From Aliishimia sp045106335 (lineage in GTDB: Bacteria; Pseudomonadota; Alphaproteobacteria; Rhodobacterales; Rhodobacteraceae), in the NCBI GenBank assembly GCA_045106335.1, contig JBGCEM010000100.1, forward strand, positions 34,025-98,024: 64,000 nt of DNA, read 5' to 3'. How positions within the stretch are numbered: the stretch's first letter is position 1; every line of letters begins with the position of its first letter. The notes under the pieces are model-generated. The model did not search any database and was not told where the DNA came from. It saw only the letters and a program-made list of their open reading frames with translations. A program made the position numbers and the translations under genes. Positions 59,758-64,000 of this stretch are shown piece after piece.

Positions 59758-60761
59758 CAGCGCATCTCCTCACGGGCGTTTTTAACGTTCCACACTAGGA
59801 TTGGCATCACCAGTAGCATGATGACCATGGCAGCGGCCGAGCCGGCCCCCCAGTCATTGGCGCGAAACATTTTGTCATACATGTAGTTGGCCAGAACCTG
59901 CGTTTGCCACTGCCCGTTTGTCATCGCAAAGACGATGTCAAAGACTTTCAGAACGGTGATGGTGATCGTGGTCCAGACCACAAGGATCGTCGCCTTGATC
60001 TGTGGCACTTTGATTTTAAAGAAGATTTGCAGCGGGTTGGCGCCGTCGACAATGGCGGCCTCGACTGTTTCTTCGGGGATGCCGCGCAGCGCAGCGGACA
60101 GGATGACCATAGCGAACCCGGTTTGGATCCAGACCAGCACGATCATCAAAAAGAAGTTGTTCCAGAAGGGCAGGGTGATCCACGCTTGGGGCGCGTCTCC
60201 GCCAAAGAAGATGTAGAGCGCGTTGAGCAGACCGATTTGATCCTGGCCCTCGGGGCGGGTGTCATAGACCAGTTTCCAGATCACCGCAGCACCGACGAAT
60301 GAGATCGCCATAGGCATAAAAATCAAGGATTTCGCGATGTTGCCCCAACGGATGCGGTCGGTCAATTGTGCGGCCAGCAACCCAAAGGCGGTCGACAGGG
60401 CGGGCACAACGATAAGCCAAAGCATATTGTTGCGCATGGCTTCCCAGAACTTGGATTCGGACAGCATTTGTCCGTAATTTGCCAAGCCGACGAAGTCATA
60501 GCCGGTGTTTGTGCGTTCGGTCACTGATAGGCGCAGCGTTTCGAACACGGGGTAGACCAGGTAGATCCCAAGTGCCAGCATGGCGGGGAGCAAAAAGAGC
60601 CAGGGGCGGACCATGTTGGCGCGGTTGATATTGCGCCCAGCATTGGCACCGCGTGCTGGAAAAATGTACTTATCCAGGACGATATTAGAAAAGTAGAAAT
60701 AACCGACACATCCCGAAACACCGATGCCGATGGTGAGCAGTCCTTGCAGTGCTGGATGCAT
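59757..60761 (-). CDS. aglF: Alpha-glucoside ABC transporter, permease AglF
   Basis: 334 residues from the ATG at 60761, which has AAGGGG upstream; a longer reading from 60815 runs through the leader. An extra N-terminal helix (LLTIGIGVSGCVGYFYF) precedes a MalF-like core (WLFLLPAMLALGIYLVYPVF), with the EAA coupling motif EAAIVDGANPLQIFFKIKVPQ. It pairs with AglG to form the channel. One-base overlap with aglG. Confidence 0.92.
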   Translation of the reverse strand: MHPALQGLLTIGIGVSGCVGYFYFSNIVLDKYIFPARGANAGRNINRANMVRPWLFLLPAMLALGIYLVYPVFETLRLSVTERTNTGYDFVGLANYGQMLSESKFWEAMRNNMLWLIVVPALSTAFGLLAAQLTDRIRWGNIAKSLIFMPMAISFVGAAVIWKLVYDTRPEGQDQIGLLNALYIFFGGDAPQAWITLPFWNNFFLMIVLVWIQTGFAMVILSAALRGIPEETVEAAIVDGANPLQIFFKIKVPQIKATILVVWTTITITVLKVFDIVFAMTNGQWQTQVLANYMYDKMFRANDWGAGSAAAMVIMLLVMPILVWNVKNAREEMR

Positions 60762-60822
60762 GATAGGCCCCTTTTCTGATGGAAAATGCGGGGGCGTATG
60801 GCGGCGCCCCCGCAATTGGGTT

Positions 60823-62181
60823 TTACTTCAACGCGTCCCAAGAGGACTGGATTTCCGCCGCAACGTCAGCCGCAGATTTGCCGGCTGTGTAGTCGACCAT
60901 GCCTGTCCAGAACGAACCCGCGCCGACGCCGCCTGGCATCAGGTCAGAACCGTCAAAGCGGAACGTGGTCGCGCCCAACAGAATATCGCCCAAACCGCGC
61001 AGGGTGTCGTCTTTGTAGGCGTCTGTATTCACACCTTTATGCGGTGTCAGGAAACCGGTTTGCGCCATCATAACTTCGTGGGCGATGGGCAGTTGGAAGA
61101 ACTTTACCAGCTCGGCTGCGGCATCGGACGCATTTGCGATTGCCATCAGTGTTCCGCCGCCCAGAACTGGATTGCCCAGATCTTTGTCGGCATAGCTTGG
61201 AAGGTAGAAGAAATCCGTATCAACGCCGAACTCGACCCCGTCTGGGAAGAAGGCAGGGACGAAGGATGCTTGGCGGTGCATGTAGCACTGCGGAGGCGAA
61301 CTGAACAAACCTTTGGGGCTGTCGCGGAAATCGGTCGAGGCTACGGCCCCGGACCCACCAGACACTTTGGCGTCATCGCGCGCAAACCAACCAAATTCTT
61401 CGATGGCGGCAACAACGCGAGGGTCGTCAAACGGAATCGCGTTTGTGGTCCATTCGTCATAGACTTCGGGTGGCTGCGTGCGCAACATCATGTCTTCGAC
61501 CCAGTCTGTGGCCGGCCAGCCCGTGGCGGCCCCGGATCCCAGCCCGATGCACCATGGCACGTCACCATCCGCGACGATTTGATCTGTCAGCGCTTTGAGG
61601 TCTTCCATAGTTTCGGGGACGTCATAGCCTGCGTCCTCAAAGTTTTCTGGATTGTACCACACCAAGGATTTGACGTTCACATTGTAGAAAAAGCCATACA
61701 TCTGCGGATCGCCATTTTGGTCCGCATAGGTGCCAAGATCGACCCAGGATTGACCCGCCGCATAGTTGTCGGCAACCCAGTCAGCCACGCCGCTGCCCAA
61801 AGGCGTAAGCTGGCCTTTCGCGGCCATCACAGAGGCCAGTCCCGGCTGTGGGAAAATCGCGATATTGGGGGCAGAGCCCGCTTCGGCGTCGATAACGATC
61901 TGCTGTTCGAAGCTGTCGGATCCGGTATAGATCACGTCTGCACCGGTTGCGGCTTCGAAATAGGCCAGAACATTGTTGAAGAAGCCGTCTTCGGGCGACA
62001 GCCAGGGGCCCCCGACAGTGACAGTCTGACCGCTTAGATCCGGGGCGCTGTCGGCCCAATCTGTGTAGCTGTCCCAGTTGAACGGACCTTCGCCCGGTGC
62101 GAAAGTCAGATGTCCGTCAGCATAAGCGTTCCCGCAAACCAATGCGGAAATCGCCGCTCCAAGAAGAAGCGATCGTTTCAT
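60823..62181 (-). CDS. aglE: Alpha-glucoside ABC transporter, substrate-binding protein
   Basis: 452 residues from the ATG at 62181, with GGGAGGA 6 nt upstream. Signal peptide MKRSLLLGAAISALVCGNAYA. The mature protein is a large family-1 solute-binding protein (VTVGGPWLSPEDGFFNNVLAYF, FPQPGLASVMAAKG) characteristic of AglE. It is first in the operon and captures alpha-glucosides in the periplasm. The binding site cannot be resolved by eye. Confidence 0.93.
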   Translation of the reverse strand: MKRSLLLGAAISALVCGNAYADGHLTFAPGEGPFNWDSYTDWADSAPDLSGQTVTVGGPWLSPEDGFFNNVLAYFEAATGADVIYTGSDSFEQQIVIDAEAGSAPNIAIFPQPGLASVMAAKGQLTPLGSGVADWVADNYAAGQSWVDLGTYADQNGDPQMYGFFYNVNVKSLVWYNPENFEDAGYDVPETMEDLKALTDQIVADGDVPWCIGLGSGAATGWPATDWVEDMMLRTQPPEVYDEWTTNAIPFDDPRVVAAIEEFGWFARDDAKVSGGSGAVASTDFRDSPKGLFSSPPQCYMHRQASFVPAFFPDGVEFGVDTDFFYLPSYADKDLGNPVLGGGTLMAIANASDAAAELVKFFQLPIAHEVMMAQTGFLTPHKGVNTDAYKDDTLRGLGDILLGATTFRFDGSDLMPGGVGAGSFWTGMVDYTAGKSAADVAAEIQSSWDALK

Positions 62182-62232
62182 TATGTGTCCTCCCATTACG
62201 CACGTGGCGCAGACTTTGTAGTAAATTTCCCG

Positions 62233-62240
62233 AAGCGCTT
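62233..62240. promoter_or_regulatory. Candidate AglR operator (LacI-type core)
   Basis: AAGCGCTT is a perfect LacI-type core palindrome with central CG, 52 bp before aglE. A related AAAGCGCCTT lies at 62388-62397, next to the aglR start. AglR is the obvious candidate ligand. Confidence 0.45.
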
Positions 62241-62403
62241 TGAATAAAACGCAAGTGACGGTGAGAATGGGTTCAAATTAGAATTAGAGTCAATAGAAAT
62301 TGATATTGTTTGACTACTTTTTGCATGGGCCGGGCGTTTCTCGTTGACGGGTGTTTTCAAAATTCGCAATATTTGTATCTGGAATTGAAAGCGCCTTGGA
62401 TCG

Positions 62404-63426
62404 ATGAATCTTAAAGAATTGAGCCAAAAACTGGGTTTAAGCCAGACGACGGTGAGTCGGGCGCTGAATGGCTATCCCGAGGTCAGCGAGCGCACGCGGT
62501 TGCGCGTTCAGCGTGCGGCGGATCAGCACAGCTATAGCCCAAACACGCGTGCCAAGGGGTTGGCGACGGGGCAGTCGATGATGGTGGGGCATGTGTTTCC
62601 GCCCTCGCATCAGCATGAAATGGTGAACCCGGTTTTTGGGGATTTCGTGGCTGGTGCGTCGCAGGCATTGGCGGGGGTGGGATATGGGATGATGTTCACG
62701 CGGGTGCGCGCTGAGGCTGAGGAATCCGACTACAAGAAATTACAATCCACCGGCGCAGTAGATGGTGTCGTGTTGCATGCGCCCTCGGTTGCGGACCCAA
62801 GGGTGCCGTTGTTGCGTAAATTGGGGTTGCCTTTTGTGGTGCATGGCCGTGCTTCGGGGATCGAGACGCCGTATTCATGGGTGGATGTGAACAACAAGCG
62901 GGCCTTTATGCGGGCGACCGAGTTTTTGATACAGTTGGGGCACCGTCGGATTGCGCTGTTGAACGGGCTAGAGCACTTAGATTTCGCCACACGGCGGCGA
63001 ACGGGCTATTTGGATGCCTTGGCACAGGCCGGGATTGCGGCGGATCATGCGATGATCACCTCTCACAAGATGACGGAAAGCTATGGCTATGAGGTGATGC
63101 ATCAGCTTTTGAAAGGCCCGCAGCCCCCGACGGCGGTGTTGGTGTCCTCGTTGATTTCGGCGTTGGGGGTGCGGCGTGCGATTGAAGAGCTGGGGCTGGT
63201 GATGGGGCGCGATGTGTCGGTGATCACCCATGATGATGAGCTGAGCTATTTGCCGAACGGGGGGGATGTGCCGATATTTACGGCCACGCGTTCGTCGGTG
63301 CGCCGCGCAGGCGAGGCCGTTGCCGAGTTCTTAATTGCACAGATTTCGGACGCGAGCGGTGCGCCGCCCACGCGTCTTTTGGAAGCTGAATTGATTTTGG
63401 GCCGCTCAACGGGTCCGGCACCGTGA
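62404..63426 (+). CDS. aglR: LacI-family repressor of alpha-glucoside use
   Basis: 340 residues. The LacI helix-turn-helix and hinge open the protein (MNLKELSQKLGLSQTTVSRALNG), followed by a periplasmic-binding-type ligand domain (VDVNNKRAFMRATEFLIQLGHRRIALLNG). It is divergent from aglEFGAK, as in known agl loci, and should release its operators when an alpha-glucoside is present. The ribosome site is weak (TTGGA). The next gene starts within its stop codon (GTGA). Confidence 0.92.
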   Translation: MNLKELSQKLGLSQTTVSRALNGYPEVSERTRLRVQRAADQHSYSPNTRAKGLATGQSMMVGHVFPPSHQHEMVNPVFGDFVAGASQALAGVGYGMMFTRVRAEAEESDYKKLQSTGAVDGVVLHAPSVADPRVPLLRKLGLPFVVHGRASGIETPYSWVDVNNKRAFMRATEFLIQLGHRRIALLNGLEHLDFATRRRTGYLDALAQAGIAADHAMITSHKMTESYGYEVMHQLLKGPQPPTAVLVSSLISALGVRRAIEELGLVMGRDVSVITHDDELSYLPNGGDVPIFTATRSSVRRAGEAVAEFLIAQISDASGAPPTRLLEAELILGRSTGPAP

Positions 63427-64000
63427 TCATCAGCGCAGCGCGCCGTTTTATCTTTGTTCACATCCCCAAGACGGGCGGCACCTCAATGTCATTGGCGTTA
63501 GAGCAGCGCGCAGCGCGCGATGATATGATGTTGGGGGATACGCCTAAAGCACTGAAAAGACGTCGCAAATTGTCGGAGACTACGGCGCATGGGCGGTTGT
63601 GGAAGCACGCGACTTTGGCGGATATTGATGGTTTGGTTACGGCCGAGCAGTTGGACCAGATGTTTTGTTTTACGTTGGTGCGCAATCCGTGGGACCGAAT
63701 CGTGAGCTATTATCACTGGTTGCAGGATCAATCATTTGACCATGCAGCAGTTGCGTTGGCGCAATCCTTAACGTTTGAGGACTTTGCCTGTCATCCTAGG
63801 ATTATGGCAAGTTTTCATGCCAACTCGGCGCGGGTGTATATGACGGATGCGCGCGGTCAGATGCGGGCCAGTGCGTTTGTACGGTTAGAAAATCTGGCTG
63901 AGGATTTGGCGCCGATTGAGGCACATTTAGGATTCTCGCTTGAGATTGGGCACCAGAACAGATCGGACCGGAGCCAGGATTGGCGCGGATATTACTCGGA
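63423..64000 (+). CDS. Sulfotransferase family 2-like protein (3' end outside window)
   Basis: The frame is open from a GTG at 63423 (overlapping the aglR stop by 4 nt) to the window edge, 192 codons. FVHIPKTGGTSMSLAL is the 5'-phosphosulfate-binding loop, and TLVRNPWDRIVSYYHW is the 3'-phosphate-binding block of PAPS-dependent sulfotransferases such as the chondroitin/heparan type. It probably sulfates a cell-surface sugar; acceptor unknown. Overlap with aglR implies co-transcription, which is surprising for a sugar-catabolism repressor. Confidence 0.75.
   Translation, partial: MIISAARRFIFVHIPKTGGTSMSLALEQRAARDDMMLGDTPKALKRRRKLSETTAHGRLWKHATLADIDGLVTAEQLDQMFCFTLVRNPWDRIVSYYHWLQDQSFDHAAVALAQSLTFEDFACHPRIMASFHANSARVYMTDARGQMRASAFVRLENLAEDLAPIEAHLGFSLEIGHQNRSDRSQDWRGYYS

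Overview
The window reads as chromosomal DNA of an alphaproteobacterium, most likely a marine Rhodobacterales (Roseobacter-group) strain. This rests on gene content: an aglEFGAK/aglR alpha-glucoside locus, a ROK-controlled xylose locus, a YbjN-proC-csaA block, a DUF3307 protein, a BciB-type reductase and an HWE kinase. There is no rRNA gene to confirm it. I found no tRNA or rRNA gene, CRISPR array, IS element, integrase or phage module. Start codons were revised wherever a Shine-Dalgarno sequence, signal peptide or neighbouring stop gave a better choice.

Layout. (1) 1-7.7 kb: the 3' end of a cytochrome c peroxidase-like gene, a secreted FG-GAP/ASPIC protein overlapping a ROK repressor, then divergent xylF-xylH-xylG-xylA for xylose import and isomerisation. 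(2) 7.7-18.4 kb: accessory functions, namely a P-loop sulfotransferase-like protein, a secreted RTX protein with a glycosidase-like head, a phytochrome-like HWE histidine kinase with a receiver, a very large ABC protein with degenerate ATPase motifs and a cyclic-nucleotide domain, and DUF3307. (3) 18.4-25.5 kb: an amidohydrolase translationally coupled to a CobW GTPase, then a GntR regulator with a perfect palindromic operator heading a catabolic operon (isopropylmalate-dehydrogenase-like enzyme, OtnK-like kinase, MocA-type oxidoreductase fused to an ABM domain). (4) 25.9-32 kb: YbjN, proC, csaA, a 2-hydroxyacid dehydrogenase, tdk, a putative small regulator, arsH and a FabH-like synthase.

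(5) 32-42.5 kb: mostly housekeeping genes (carB, NAD kinase, glyA), with a secreted lysozyme-like protein, an alpha/beta hydrolase, an SGNH hydrolase, a BciB-type divinyl-chlorophyllide reductase homologue coupled to NAD kinase, and a TetR regulator bracketed by three copies of one palindrome. (6) 42.6-46.9 kb: prpE and maeB. (7) 47.1-50.7 kb: a pyrimidine salvage operon cdd-deoA-deoB-upp, complemented by tdk elsewhere in the window. (8) 50.7-55.9 kb: a SPOR-domain protein, a membrane protein with a degenerate M48-like segment, an acyl-CoA ligase and an EamA exporter. (9) 55.9-63.4 kb: aglE-aglF-aglG-aglA-aglK with divergent aglR. A second sulfotransferase-like gene overlaps aglR and runs off the window.

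The most interesting points are the tetronate-type operon, in which an IMDH-like enzyme appears where PdxA2 or LtnD would be expected; the apparently ATPase-dead cNMP-domain ABC protein; the degenerate phytochrome-HWE hybrid kinase; the triple TGAAC-N3-GTTCA sites around tetR; and the bciB homologue, which hints at bacteriochlorophyll synthesis.
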